DNA of 64,000 bases from Nitrosopumilus sp. b3 (GCF_014078525.1 NZ_MU078693.1:124001-188000); one strand, 5' to 3'; positions 50,735 through 60,440 are shown, numbered from the stretch's first letter. The notes: a model not told the origin generated them from the sequence alone. A program made the numbers and translations.

Positions 50735-51312
50735 AATCCAATTTTCTTTGAAAATGTTTTCATTATTTCTTCATGTACTTCTTGTTTAGATTTTGAGGCA
50801 TCAATTATTTTCCACTTTTTCTTTTTTGCTGTAGTTCTATAGATTTTAGAAATTTTTTGCAAGAATTCTTCATTTTTTTCAAATTTATCACGGTGAGTTT
50901 TTTGCCTATGGAATGATTCCTTTTGTGTTACATCAAGCAAAATTACAAGATCAGCTTTTGGTAAACCTGTATCAAGATTCTCAAGCCATTTAGGTTTCAA
51001 GCCATTAGCAATTCCATAAATTAGATTAGAGTGATAATAGCGATTCATAATTAAAATAGAATTTTTTTCTTGTGCTACTATGATTTCATGGAGTTTTTCC
51101 CATCTATTTGCAGCTAACAAACAGTGAATTACTTGTGGAGGAAATTTTCTTTTTCCATCCAAATATTTTCTTATTTCTTGTCCTATGGGTGTTTTATAGT
51201 CAGGAAAATGAAATAGTTTAGTTTTGATCTTTCTTTTTTTTAGCGCTTTTTCTAGTAGAGTTGATTGAGTTAACTTTCCTGCCTGGTCTCCACCTTCTAT
51301 TACAATAATCAT
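50731..51312 (-). CDS. tmk: Thymidylate kinase
   Basis: The 193-residue P-loop kinase phosphorylates dTMP. The P-loop reads IEGGDQAGKLTQS, with Leu in place of the usual Ser/Thr after GK (normally GSGKST or GAGKTT), followed by TRYYHSN-like NRYYHSNLIYG (the DRY loop, here NRYYHS) and LPKADLVILLDV. It heads the three-gene nucleotide operon. The P-loop change occurs in some archaeal members and eukaryotic-type enzymes, so activity is probably kept. Confidence 0.88.
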   Translation of the reverse strand: MIIVIEGGDQAGKLTQSTLLEKALKKRKIKTKLFHFPDYKTPIGQEIRKYLDGKRKFPPQVIHCLLAANRWEKLHEIIVAQEKNSILIMNRYYHSNLIYGIANGLKPKWLENLDTGLPKADLVILLDVTQKESFHRQKTHRDKFEKNEEFLQKISKIYRTTAKKKKWKIIDASKSKQEVHEEIMKTFSKKIGL

Positions 51313-51389
51313 AAGTTATCAAAACAGAGAAATTAATTGATTAAAAATCTATCAAGGTTTATAACCAAAAATTGAGCATATACCTCAAA

Positions 51390-51782
51390 ATGGGATTAGT
51401 AAAATCAATGGCAAATGAAATGATGAAGGAAATTGGAAACAAGTCAAGAGAATTTTATGAATTTGTTTTGCCTCCTGTAGATATGCATCTTGATGATGAT
51501 AAATTAACAGTAGTGATAGATATTCCAGGATTTGAAAAAAAAGATATCAAATTATCTATCAATGCAAATATTCTCTCAATTCAGGCATGCAAAGAAATTC
51601 CTGAAAAAGATAAGCACAGTGTTATCTGTAATCAAAGACCAAACATAATTGATAAAAAAATTAGATTGCCAATTGAGTTAAAAGAAGGAGAGGAGTCTGT
51701 CAATTCTGCAAAATATGAACAAGGGGTTTTGACAATTATTGTTCCTGTTAAAAAACATGGAAAAGATATCAAAATAGAATAG
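51390..51782 (+). CDS. hsp20: Hsp20/alpha-crystallin small heat-shock protein
   Basis: The 130-residue chaperone has the alpha-crystallin domain: PPVDMHLDDDKLTVVIDIPG, then FEKKDIKLSINANILSIQA and the end VNSAKYEQGVLTIIVPVKKH (GVLTI motif). It binds unfolding proteins. The C-terminal IxI anchor is represented by DIKIE. ATG 51390 is chosen over 51372 since TTTATAACC lies about 31 bases before it. Confidence 0.9.
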   Translation: MGLVKSMANEMMKEIGNKSREFYEFVLPPVDMHLDDDKLTVVIDIPGFEKKDIKLSINANILSIQACKEIPEKDKHSVICNQRPNIIDKKIRLPIELKEGEESVNSAKYEQGVLTIIVPVKKHGKDIKIE

Positions 51783-53336
51783 TTATCGTTTTCTAAAAAT
51801 TGCAAATACACTCATTATAATTAATGAACCAATCATTCCAGTAATTCCAATGGATTCATTTGTAGCATATAAAACAGATGAGCCGATAAAAATTGCTGCC
51901 GAAAGAATACTTCCAGAAAGTAAAACATTAGATTTAGGTTTTGCATTTAAGAGATTCAATGATCTATTTTCATCAAGGAATTTTTTGAGCTCAGGTGCTA
52001 TAGAAATTGTAGCATCAATTGATTTTGCGAATCTATCAAACGAACGTTTGATTTCTTCAATGTATGCATCTTTGATGAGACTTTCTTCTTCTAAAATTTC
52101 CCTTACAATTTTTACAAATTTGAAATTAACTTGGTGTGTTTTGTAAATTCCTTCAATAATTGATGCCATCCTCATATACAAAGCCAAATTTTTTGGAAGA
52201 ATGAAGGGGAATTTACTCATAGTTTTGTTTGCAAGCTCCATCAAACTTTCCACTTCCATTTCATCAGGTTTTTTTCCATGCATTGCACGAACAGTCAGTT
52301 CAATCCCTTTTTCAATTACTGACCGATTAAAATCAGGAGTGAGCATTCCAAGATCATTCATTGCATTTACAGTTCTCGGAGGATCTTTCTCAACTAATGC
52401 AAGATACAGTCGAATCAATCGTAACCTAGTCTCATTATCTAATCTACCCACCATTCCATAATCATACAGAATCAATTTACCATCATCAGTGACTGAAATG
52501 TTTCCTGGGTGCGGATCAGCATGAAATATGGAGTGTTTTAGAAGCATCGTAAAGAATACCTTATGGACATCAATTACGAGTTTTTGCCTATCAATTCCCT
52601 TCTCATTTAGGGCTTCAACATTAGTTATTTTAATTCCTGGAAGGTATTCCATCGTGAGGATGTTTTTTGATGAATAGTCATCATATACTGAAGGAACAAC
52701 AACTTTGCTGTTATTTGATAAATCATTTTTAATTTTTTTGAGATTTTCTGATTCATTGGTATAATCCATTTCTTCATGGATTGTTTCAATAAACTGAGAA
52801 AGCATGGCTTTTGCAGAATAACGCAAATTGGGATCAACAAACCTCATTGCTAATGGAAGGATTTTTTTTAAAACTTTGATATCTTCTGTGACAATTTTTT
52901 CAATTCCAGGTCTTTTGACTTTGATAACAATTTGTTTACCAGAAATGGAGCCTCGATATACTTGACCTAATGATGCACCAGAAATTGATTTAGGATCTAT
53001 TTGATCAAATTTCTTATCAATTGGACCAAGATCTTTTTCAATAATTGATTTTGCCTGATCAAATGGTGCTGCAGGAACACTGTCCTGAAGTTTTGATAGT
53101 TCTTCTAAATATGGTTGAGGTAAAATATCTGCTCTAGAAGAAAGCCATTGTCCTAATTTTATGTAGACAGGTCCTAGTGAGATAAATGTGGTAAGTACTT
53201 TACGTGCATTCTTTCTAAATTGTTCTAAATCTATTTCATTTCCTTCATGATGAATCCATTTTTGTCGATCTTTACGTAATGCAAGTATTGACGGTAAGAG
53301 TTTGATTAAAACATGGATTGTTCTTGCAGTTGTCAT
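51783..53336 (-). CDS. UbiB/ABC1/ADCK atypical kinase
   Basis: The 517-residue protein has the ABC1 domain: the KxGQ motif IKLGQWLSSRADILP, the Ala-rich loop ASLGQVYRG, the catalytic loop HADPHPGNI and DYGMVG, and two C-terminal membrane helices (about 470-510). The family supports quinone synthesis or lipid homeostasis, probably as ATPase/kinase. It is followed upstream by a small protein gene (3-base gap) and converges with hsp20. In ammonia oxidisers a role in quinone biology is reasonable. Confidence 0.92.
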   Translation of the reverse strand: MTTARTIHVLIKLLPSILALRKDRQKWIHHEGNEIDLEQFRKNARKVLTTFISLGPVYIKLGQWLSSRADILPQPYLEELSKLQDSVPAAPFDQAKSIIEKDLGPIDKKFDQIDPKSISGASLGQVYRGSISGKQIVIKVKRPGIEKIVTEDIKVLKKILPLAMRFVDPNLRYSAKAMLSQFIETIHEEMDYTNESENLKKIKNDLSNNSKVVVPSVYDDYSSKNILTMEYLPGIKITNVEALNEKGIDRQKLVIDVHKVFFTMLLKHSIFHADPHPGNISVTDDGKLILYDYGMVGRLDNETRLRLIRLYLALVEKDPPRTVNAMNDLGMLTPDFNRSVIEKGIELTVRAMHGKKPDEMEVESLMELANKTMSKFPFILPKNLALYMRMASIIEGIYKTHQVNFKFVKIVREILEEESLIKDAYIEEIKRSFDRFAKSIDATISIAPELKKFLDENRSLNLLNAKPKSNVLLSGSILSAAIFIGSSVLYATNESIGITGMIGSLIIMSVFAIFRKR

Positions 53337-53339
53337 TAT

Positions 53340-53720
53340 TTACTCCACATGTTTTTTAATTTTTTTAGTTGCTGTATATCCAAGATATCCACTAATTATT
53401 GATGAAAGTAATCCTGCTGTAATTGATTTCTTTTTTGAATTTTTGTTTAGTTTTTTTGTAATTTGTGATCCCCCAAAAATTGCACATGCTAAACCAATTA
53501 AGATCTCTGGTGCATCATAAATTAAATGTCCAACTGGATCTTTTCTTGGATCAATTTTATCAGTATGAACTAAAAATTTTTCATCATATTCTCTAATGTG
53601 TAAATTGCCATAACGATATTGCTTGTTGGCTCCATTTTTTTGTCCAAGGAATGTTTCTTCCGCTCCTTCTAGCATGAATTCTCGCAATTCCTTTGGGACT
53701 TCAATCTCATCCCCAGGCAT
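53340..53720 (-). CDS. Small protein with C-terminal glycine-rich membrane segments
   Basis: The 126-residue protein has a soluble, acidic N-terminal part (PGDEIEVPKELREFMLEGAE ...IREYDEKFLVHTDKIDPRKD) and two C-terminal hydrophobic segments (about 80-98, 108-120). It precedes the UbiB-like kinase gene with a 3-base gap, so they are probably one transcript. No family recognised. Confidence 0.6.
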   Translation of the reverse strand: MPGDEIEVPKELREFMLEGAEETFLGQKNGANKQYRYGNLHIREYDEKFLVHTDKIDPRKDPVGHLIYDAPEILIGLACAIFGGSQITKKLNKNSKKKSITAGLLSSIISGYLGYTATKKIKKHVE

Positions 53721-53965
53721 ATTCGCAAGATCTAGTAATTGCTTATAATCTTACGGTCTTGAAAGTAATGTAACCTAAGACCAAAAACGAATTGTACTTT
53801 GGTGACGGTTAGATTAGATTTTGTAAAATCATATTTAGAGATCACTGATAATTTCTACGTGTGTCTTATATTCAAATTAAAAGTATTTTCAACAAATAGA
53901 TAGGATGGAGGCTTTTTCCCTAAAAGAGACCTTACACCATCTATTTGATTTTTGATATAGTAATC
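53721..53965. other. Intergenic stretch with a long hairpin
   Basis: No gene is seen in these 245 bases. AAATAGAT (53894-53901) and GATGG can pair with CCATCTATTT (53937-53946), closing a 53-base stem-loop with a few bulges. It may be a terminator region or a small structured RNA; conservation would be needed to decide. Confidence 0.3.
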
Positions 53966-54154
53966 TTAAGAGTTTAATCTATCTTTTGTAAACATTACAA
54001 AACTAATTGAGAATGCAACTAACATCGCAATGCCTGTAACATATGCATAATTTAGCTCTTCATCAGGATGAACTTGTTGGTGATAGTAATTTATCAAAAA
54101 AGTAATTACAAGTAAAACTGCTCCAATTATTGATAATTTTTGATGAGTCTCCAT
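53966..54154 (-). CDS. Small two-helix membrane protein
   Basis: The 62-residue protein has two membrane segments (about 8-24 and 38-55) joined by NYYHQQVHPDEELNYAYV. Its start and stop are normal. No family recognised. The 188-base gap after it toward 54343 has only a 22-residue minus-strand frame (54206-54274), which is too weak to call. Confidence 0.5.
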   Translation of the reverse strand: METHQKLSIIGAVLLVITFLINYYHQQVHPDEELNYAYVTGIAMLVAFSISFVMFTKDRLNS

Positions 54155-54342
54155 TAAGAAAAATATTCTTTGTAACTATATGAATTAAGAAAATTTCAAA
54201 ATATATCAAAGAAGAGGTGTTGTGATAAATCCAACTATACTACCAGCTAGAAATAGAAAAATTCCCTTTGCCATACCCAAATGGGTTTTCTTTAGATTTG
54301 ATATAATTATGATGTAAATTTCCCAAAAATGGAATCAGTATT

Positions 54343-54666
54343 TTAGGTCGTAGGTTCTATTTGGGATAGTCTTTCAATTACTCTTTCAAGTTCTGCTTTA
54401 TTATCTTCAATAACACGCTTTGCTACATCAATTTCTTTACGAATTTGTTCCAGGGAGGTATCATCAGAATTTTCAATCTGTTTTTGTAAATCTTCTAGAA
54501 TTTGTTGATTCTGTTGATTTATTTTTTCTAATTCGATTTTGTAATTTTCTAATTTTTTATATTGATCAGAGATTTCAACATATTCGTGATTTGTTAAAAA
54601 ACCCAAAATAATTACTGTGCTGCCTATTGCAATAGCTGCAATTAAAACAAGAATACTTAACCTCAA
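54343..54666 (-). CDS. Membrane-anchored coiled-coil protein
   Basis: The 107-residue protein has an N-terminal membrane helix (about 4-24) and then an unbroken coiled coil (about 30-103) rich in Glu, Gln and Asn. Heptads run through KLENYKIELEKINQQNQQIL and AKRVIEDNKAELERVIERLS. It could be a stalk or scaffold. It follows the ABC-type operon on the same strand but with its own gap of 44 bases. Confidence 0.6.
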   Translation of the reverse strand: MRLSILVLIAAIAIGSTVIILGFLTNHEYVEISDQYKKLENYKIELEKINQQNQQILEDLQKQIENSDDTSLEQIRKEIDVAKRVIEDNKAELERVIERLSQIEPTT

Positions 54667-54710
54667 TTTGAACTGACCTTAATTCTCCCAGTATAATTAA
54701 AAATTAATCT

Positions 54711-56015
54711 CTAACTTGCCTCAATTTTGGCTTTTTTACGCCTACGAATAATAAAGATTCCAGCACCAGTTGCCAAAGCAATTGGAATTAAAATCATGGT
54801 CAAGTCAGGACCACCTTCATTATCATTTGTTAGTTCTTTTACAAAGATGGTTGTATCATGTGTTAAAAATACCTCATCTCTTGTACTATCTTTGTATCTT
54901 ACAGTAATTGTAATTTCATGTTCACCATATCTTGGTTCACCATCAAATTCTATTGGAACGTTAAATGGAACAGGTGCATCAACTTCAATTTCATCAATGA
55001 ATTGAGTATTGGAAAGTATGTTTGAATCACCACGAGGTTCAACAGTTACAAATCCAAATAATCCATCCTGATTTCCTTCGTTAATAATTTCTCCAACTAC
55101 CATTTGGGTGTCAGATAATTCAATAACTTCTACATTGAAAACTGTGAGATCAATTAATCCTTTAATGTAAAAATCAACAATTTTTGAGATCTGTTTTAAA
55201 TCCCCATGTGGATTATAATATGAAATTAACAAAGGAATTCTTAAGGTATCTCCTTTCAATCCCTCTGGAACGTATACAGTTGCTGTAAGATATTTTGATG
55301 TCTTCGGATTAATTTGCCCGACATCCCAATTTGATTCAAGAATAACTACATTTTCAACATTTGTAGTAGAAGTTGATGTTGATGGAAGTTCAGTCTGAGT
55401 ATTTGCTGCAACTACATCTACTCCAGAGATTGGTGCTGTTCCATCATTTGAAATTTCAATTGAGACATTGTTTGTTTGTAATGATGTAAGAAATGGTTCT
55501 AATGCTCTAACATTAATTATGCTATCACCTGTGATTTTAAAATTAAAATCAGCAAAGGCAGTTCTTACTCCAGACTCACGTAATCTAGAATAATCTACCT
55601 TAACGGTCCCAGGATACTGCTGAATTTTTACATTTTTGTCGATATTAACAAAAAATGTAAGATGAAAGTTTTCTCCAGCTAATGAATTAGAGTCGCTATC
55701 TGCAAAAATAATTGAGCCTGGGCCATCAGATGCTGAGAATCCTAATGGTAATGACAATTGCCCACGAATCCCTGTAATATCTTGAGTTCCTACATTTGCA
55801 AATACCACTGTAAATGGAACATTACTATCTCCTCCTTCAATTTCGATTTTATCATTAATGGTACCAAAATACGCATCTAAAAATTTGACATCACCAAAGT
55901 CTCGCTCAAATGGAGAATCACCAAACCCTCCAGATTTTATTTGAGCATAGGAGTTTTCAAAAATAAAAGGCATTAATCCAATTACAAAGAGTGCAAACAA
56001 TATTTTTAGAATCAT
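54711..56015 (-). CDS. COG1361-type exported adhesion/S-layer-like protein of an ABC operon
   Basis: The 434-residue protein has a signal peptide (to about YAQIK), several Ig/CARDB-like beta domains (repeated features like TVVFANVGTQDITGIRGQLS LP and VSIEISNDGTAPISGVDVVA) and a C-terminal membrane helix with basic tail (IIRRRKKAKIEAS). Archaeal COG1361 proteins are often encoded with MacB/LolCDE-type ABC transporters, as here: its start overlaps the ATPase stop by 4 bases. It may be the extracytoplasmic partner of that transporter. Confidence 0.8.
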   Translation of the reverse strand: MILKILFALFVIGLMPFIFENSYAQIKSGGFGDSPFERDFGDVKFLDAYFGTINDKIEIEGGDSNVPFTVVFANVGTQDITGIRGQLSLPLGFSASDGPGSIIFADSDSNSLAGENFHLTFFVNIDKNVKIQQYPGTVKVDYSRLRESGVRTAFADFNFKITGDSIINVRALEPFLTSLQTNNVSIEISNDGTAPISGVDVVAANTQTELPSTSTSTTNVENVVILESNWDVGQINPKTSKYLTATVYVPEGLKGDTLRIPLLISYYNPHGDLKQISKIVDFYIKGLIDLTVFNVEVIELSDTQMVVGEIINEGNQDGLFGFVTVEPRGDSNILSNTQFIDEIEVDAPVPFNVPIEFDGEPRYGEHEITITVRYKDSTRDEVFLTHDTTIFVKELTNDNEGGPDLTMILIPIALATGAGIFIIRRRKKAKIEAS

Positions 56016-56719
56016 TTTGCAATAACCTCCATCTCTGATGGTTGATCACCTTCAAATGCCCTGCCATCTTTGATTGTGATAACCCTGTCAACATCACCAA
56101 AATGTTCTCTGTCGTGAGTTACTATAATGAATGTTTGATTGAGATTTTTGGCCATTGATTTCATTAATTGAACAATAGTTTTTGAAGTGACAGAATCAAG
56201 ATTTCCAGTTGGCTCATCAGCTAAAACTATGGAAGGTTTGTTAATTAATCCTCGGGCTATTGCAACTCTTTGAGCTTGCCCACCAGAAATTTTATTTGCA
56301 CGTTTATTAATTTGATCTTCTAATCCAACTGCCTTTAGTAAATCTCTTGCATCATTTTCTGCGGTGTGATTTGTACCTGCAATTTGCCTTGGTAGTAAAA
56401 TATTTTCTAGAACTGAAAGATCAGTCAACAAATTTGAAAATTGAAAAATAAATCCTAATTTTTTATTTCTAAAGGATGAAATGTTATTGTCATCAAGTGT
56501 TGTAGTATCAACTCCATCAATGAAAATTTTTCCATTTGTAGGGTGGTCTAATAATCCAATCATGTTAAGTAATGTAGATTTTCCTGAACCTGAGCTTCCA
56601 ACTATGAGGACAATCTCTCCTTTTTCTATTGAAAAAGAAACATTATCAAGAGCTTTTACTTTATTTTCTTCTTCACCATAAATTTTGGATAGATTAGTAA
56701 TTTCTAGTACCTTAGACAG
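56012..56719 (-). CDS. ABC transporter ATPase (MacB/LolD type), CTG start
   Basis: The complete protein of about 235 residues begins with CTG at 56719: (M)SKVLEITNLSKIYGEEEN, with Walker A VGSSGSGKST, signature ISGGQAQRVAIARG, Walker B IVLADEPTG and the switch His in VTHDREH. The first ATG is at 56563, after Walker A, and would give a useless fragment. In the frame upstream there is a TGA, and no ATG, GTG or TTG exists between it and Walker A, so CTG is the best start. It overlaps the end of the upstream permease gene by 8 bases, so initiation is probably by coupling. Confidence 0.8.
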   Translation of the reverse strand: MSKVLEITNLSKIYGEEENKVKALDNVSFSIEKGEIVLIVGSSGSGKSTLLNMIGLLDHPTNGKIFIDGVDTTTLDDNNISSFRNKKLGFIFQFSNLLTDLSVLENILLPRQIAGTNHTAENDARDLLKAVGLEDQINKRANKISGGQAQRVAIARGLINKPSIVLADEPTGNLDSVTSKTIVQLMKSMAKNLNQTFIIVTHDREHFGDVDRVITIKDGRAFEGDQPSEMEVIAK

Positions 56720-57899
56720 TTCTCATCGCCTCCACTGGTAATAATTTAGTCGCCCTATAAGACGGATACAATGATGCAATAATTGCAAGAATAAATGAGG
56801 TTAAGGCTGTTTGAATGATTTTTTCCCAATTATATGATACTTCTAGAGGCAGACTGTTGTTAAATGACATTTTTGTTTCCTTTGCATAAAATGTATAACC
56901 TAATCCTGTGGCAGTTCCAACTCCAGCTCCTATTGCTCCAATTATCATTCCTTGGAAAATAAAAATTATGAGAATATCTTTTCTTTTAGCTCCTATTGCC
57001 CTCATTACACCAATTTCTCTTGTTTTACCATTAACTAACATCATCTGAATTGTAACAATGGCAAACGCTGAGGACATCATTCCAAAATATCCAATCATGT
57101 TAATCATTGCAATACCTGATCTAAAACCAGCTAGTTGTTGTTCTGCTGATTCTTCAATTGTTTCTGCAATGAAATCATCATTTGGGAATGATCGTAAAAA
57201 GAATTCTTTTACTTCAAATGCCTTTGAGGGATCACTGAGTTTTACTATTAATGATCCTGAATCACCATGTCTATTCATCATATCACGTAATGTATCAATA
57301 TGTACAACAGCTGTATAATCAAACCCCTGACCTCCAGGTGATTGTGCGATTCCAGAAACAGTAAATCTTCGAATTTGATCTTGGCCATATCTATCAACTA
57401 CGAGAACTTTGACACTATCTCCAACTTGAGCTCCACCAAGATCTCTTGCAACATTTGATCCTAACACAATAGAATTTCTAGAGAAGACATAGGAACCATC
57501 TTTTACAGTCTGAGCTACAGTAGATGCCAGAATATCTCTAAAAGGATCAACGCCAACAATTGGAACTCTAGTTTCTTCAATTAATTTTCCATTTTTAGTC
57601 ATATTCATTTCTGCCGTCGATGAAAGCCGCGGGGTTGCAGCTTCAACATATGGAATTCTCTCAAACCAATTTACAAGGGATAGATCGGATTTATCAATAA
57701 AATCTGCGTCATCAGTTACAAGAATATCTCCATTTCGATAATCGCTGATATCTCGAACTATGGCATCAAAGAGTCCCTGAAAAATTACAAAGTTTACATG
57801 AATAACTAAAATTCCAATGGTTACTGCCAATACAGCACCTATTAGACTGCCCTTTTTGTTGAAAAGCATTCTTTTTGCTAATCGTAGCCGATATTCCAC
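56712..57899 (-). CDS. ABC transporter permease (MacB/FtsX type)
   Basis: The 395-residue protein has the FtsX/MacB layout: first membrane helix (about 17-38), a large outside domain (about 40-265) and three C-terminal helices with the signature VNGKTREIGVMRAIGAKRKD ILIIF. It pairs with the ATPase and the exported partner encoded downstream. MacB-like systems work by mechanotransmission and move lipoproteins, peptides or drugs. It is the first gene of the operon. Confidence 0.9.
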   Translation of the reverse strand: MEYRLRLAKRMLFNKKGSLIGAVLAVTIGILVIHVNFVIFQGLFDAIVRDISDYRNGDILVTDDADFIDKSDLSLVNWFERIPYVEAATPRLSSTAEMNMTKNGKLIEETRVPIVGVDPFRDILASTVAQTVKDGSYVFSRNSIVLGSNVARDLGGAQVGDSVKVLVVDRYGQDQIRRFTVSGIAQSPGGQGFDYTAVVHIDTLRDMMNRHGDSGSLIVKLSDPSKAFEVKEFFLRSFPNDDFIAETIEESAEQQLAGFRSGIAMINMIGYFGMMSSAFAIVTIQMMLVNGKTREIGVMRAIGAKRKDILIIFIFQGMIIGAIGAGVGTATGLGYTFYAKETKMSFNNSLPLEVSYNWEKIIQTALTSFILAIIASLYPSYRATKLLPVEAMRTV

Positions 57900-58015
57900 A
57901 AAATCAATGAAATAGTCTAATATTTAATATATTTGATGAATAGTGCTAACATTATAGACAGTTTTATATCATATTAGTAGATTCTGTATTTTATTGAGAG
58001 GTTTTAGGTGATATA

Positions 58016-58918
58016 ATGGACAATTTAGATATGAAAATCCTAAGTAGATTATTAAATAATTGTAGGGAATCAGACAGGCAAATTGGAATTGAATTAGGAA
58101 TTTCTGGGGGAGCAGTACGAGCTAGAATTAAAAAAATGAAAGAAAAAAAGATCATAGAAGAATTTTTCATAAAAGTTGAGCCTCCAGTATTGGGTTATGG
58201 AGTTTTGTATTTTGTTGTGTCAGGAGAAAACATTGACGAAATTTTAGAACAGATCAGTCTTGTGGGTGAACCATTTTTTGTTGTACTATGTGTAGGCGGA
58301 ATCACTGTTTGCAGTATTGTAGTAAAAGAGAATATGAAACAAAAAATTCAGCTGGCAAATAAATTGATGAAAGACGTTAGAGTTTTATCAATTTTTGAGG
58401 CAGAAAATCCAGGATTTAATGCAAATCTTACAAAGACAGATTTAGAAATTATAGAAGAATTAATCAAAGATCCTAGATCAAGAATTGAAAAAATCGCTCA
58501 AAGGACAAATTTATCAACAAAAACAATTACAAGGTGCATTGAAAAATTACAAGAAAATGATGGAGTTCAATTTACAATAATTTATGACCCTACAAAAATT
58601 AAAAATTACATTCCACATGCAATACTTACATGGATTAATGGAGATCTTAAGCAGACACTTGAGAAAATGAATAAAATATTTTCAAAATCATATTTACAAA
58701 TTCCATTTATTGCTAAAAATCAAATTGTTTTGTTTATGTATAGTGATAATATTTTCAAAATGGATGAAATAACACAAAAAGTTAGAACTGTAAAAAATGT
58801 AAAATCAGCAGATTTGTTCATTCCAAAAAAAATTTCATTCCATATTAAATGGTTAGAAAAAGCTATTAAGGATTTTAAGAAATCATCTAAATTACATCTA
58901 GCATATCAAACAAATTAA
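58016..58918 (+). CDS. Double-HTH Lrp/AsnC-type regulator
   Basis: The 300-residue protein has an AsnC HTH at the start (MDNLDMKILSRLLNNCRESD RQIGIELGISGGAVRARI), a RAM-like domain (about 55-135), and a second HTH (about 142-190: DLEIIEELIKDPRSRIEKIA) followed by another RAM-like part. It thus looks like two Lrp units in one chain. Thaumarchaea have many such regulators. It has no TRASH domain, unlike the one at 5.2 kb. Targets unknown; a NUDIX gene follows after 25 bases. Confidence 0.8.
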   Translation: MDNLDMKILSRLLNNCRESDRQIGIELGISGGAVRARIKKMKEKKIIEEFFIKVEPPVLGYGVLYFVVSGENIDEILEQISLVGEPFFVVLCVGGITVCSIVVKENMKQKIQLANKLMKDVRVLSIFEAENPGFNANLTKTDLEIIEELIKDPRSRIEKIAQRTNLSTKTITRCIEKLQENDGVQFTIIYDPTKIKNYIPHAILTWINGDLKQTLEKMNKIFSKSYLQIPFIAKNQIVLFMYSDNIFKMDEITQKVRTVKNVKSADLFIPKKISFHIKWLEKAIKDFKKSSKLHLAYQTN

Positions 58919-58943
58919 ATAATAACAAATTATAAGATTTAGA

Positions 58944-59459
58944 ATGAGAAAAGAGAAGATCTATGAAGGAAAAATTTTAGGTCTTAGTGTTTATGATGGA
59001 AAAATAGAAGGAAGAAAAGTAAAACGTGAAATGATAGAGCATAGAGGTGCAGCAGCAATGCTTGCATTTGATGAAGAAAAAAAAGTTATTCTTGTGAAGC
59101 AACATAGATTTCCACATGGGTATGTTTTAGAAATTCCTGCAGGAACATTAGAAAAAAAAGAAGAGCCAGTAAAATGTGCATTTAGAGAATTAGAAGAGGA
59201 GACTGGATACAGAGCAAAAAAAATGACACATCTAATTACTTACTATCCTTCAATTGGATATAATACAGAAGTAATTCATTGTTTTGTAGCCTCGGGATTA
59301 AAGAAAATTGCGGATTTGAAGCTAGACGATGATGAGATTTTATCTGTTGTAAAAATGGATTTGAAGAAATTGATCAAAATGATCAAAACTGGAAAAATTC
59401 AAGATTCAAAAACAATATGTGCAGTCCTGACATATGCTGCAAAAAAGAAACTTTACTAG
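58944..59459 (+). CDS. NUDIX hydrolase (ADP-ribose pyrophosphatase type)
   Basis: The 171-residue protein has the Nudix box [23 protein letters not shown], matching GX5EX7REUXEEXGU. The N-terminal part ([23 protein letters not shown]) and the [13 protein letters not shown] region are those of ADP-ribose pyrophosphatases. It splits ADP-ribose or a similar nucleotide. It is cytoplasmic and ends at the end of the convergent PhoU-like gene. Confidence 0.9.
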   Translation: MRKEKIYEGKILGLSVYDGKIEGRKVKREMIEHRGAAAMLAFDEEKKVILVKQHRFPHGYVLEIPAGTLEKKEEPVKCAFRELEEETGYRAKKMTHLITYYPSIGYNTEVIHCFVASGLKKIADLKLDDDEILSVVKMDLKKLIKMIKTGKIQDSKTICAVLTYAAKKKLY

Positions 59460-60440
59460 CTATTTATTGTAAATTGGTTTTACAAGATCGGCAACATCAG
59501 CCCAAGATTGTGCAATCTTTTCATACATGTATACTAAATCAAGAAATTCAATTGGAATTTGTTTTTTATTACCTAATGTAGATCTTAATCTACTTAGATT
59601 TTGTTCATATTTTTTATGTAAGGATATTGCTTCAATGGCTAAGAGTCTATCAGGTTTTGCAAATGCATCAATTGATTTTTCTGCAAATATTCCAAAATCT
59701 TTTACAATATCAAAAATCTTTTTTGAATGTTCTTCTGATAAAGATGAATTGTAAATGAAATTTGAAAGTTCAACAATAGAATCTCCCGCATTTTCAAGAA
59801 GATTGGCTGCTACTCTATAATCAAGAACATCAATATTTTCTAAATTAAATGCATTAGCTAATTTTTTATCAACTAGTGCACTACGAATTAAACGAACCAA
59901 TAAAAAATATTGGCGATTTACTTCAACATCACGTTTTGATAGTGTTTCCAAATTGGATTTATCTTCTAAAATCAATCCTTTTGATGCATCGTCATACATT
60001 CCAAGTGCAATTGAACTCATTCTTTTTAGAATTTTCTGAGGATCAAGGGTTGTTGCATCTAAAAGAAATTGCATGTCAATATGAGATGCATCTTCTTCAA
60101 TAATTTCCATCCCTACTAATCGTCTCATTGAATTACGAATTTTTTCTCTATCTTCTCCAGGTATACTAGATTTAGAATTAATCTTGAATACATCATATCC
60201 TAAAAGATAAGCTCCCGTAATGTCAGCTACTATATTTTCTTCTTTTGGTAATGGGTAGGATATTACTAGTTCTTTTGTTCGACGAGATTCTTTGTTAAGG
60301 GATATTGAGATGCTATCATGTCCAGTTTCCAGTTCAACTTGACTAGTTTTGTCTAGATTATTTTCATCAACCCATTCTTTTGGAAGTGATACTAGGATGG
60401 TACTTCCAATTTTTTGTAGGCGTCGAATGAATTTAGTCAA
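59460..60440 (-). CDS. PhoU-like protein with N-terminal AbrB/SpoVT DNA-binding domain
   Basis: The 326-residue protein begins with a swapped-hairpin AbrB-type domain (RRLQKIGSTILVSLPKEWVD ENNL, about 1-45) and continues with two PhoU helical bundles (about 105-210 and 215-325). AbrB-PhoU fusions are common in archaea and thought to control phosphate uptake genes. No pst genes are in the window. It is divergent from pantoate kinase. Confidence 0.85.
   Translation of the reverse strand: MTKFIRRLQKIGSTILVSLPKEWVDENNLDKTSQVELETGHDSISISLNKESRRTKELVISYPLPKEENIVADITGAYLLGYDVFKINSKSSIPGEDREKIRNSMRRLVGMEIIEEDASHIDMQFLLDATTLDPQKILKRMSSIALGMYDDASKGLILEDKSNLETLSKRDVEVNRQYFLLVRLIRSALVDKKLANAFNLENIDVLDYRVAANLLENAGDSIVELSNFIYNSSLSEEHSKKIFDIVKDFGIFAEKSIDAFAKPDRLLAIEAISLHKKYEQNLSRLRSTLGNKKQIPIEFLDLVYMYEKIAQSWADVADLVKPIYNK

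Noticed and set aside
54206..54274. 22-residue minus-strand membrane peptide
   Set aside because: Too short, no promoter or conservation evidence.
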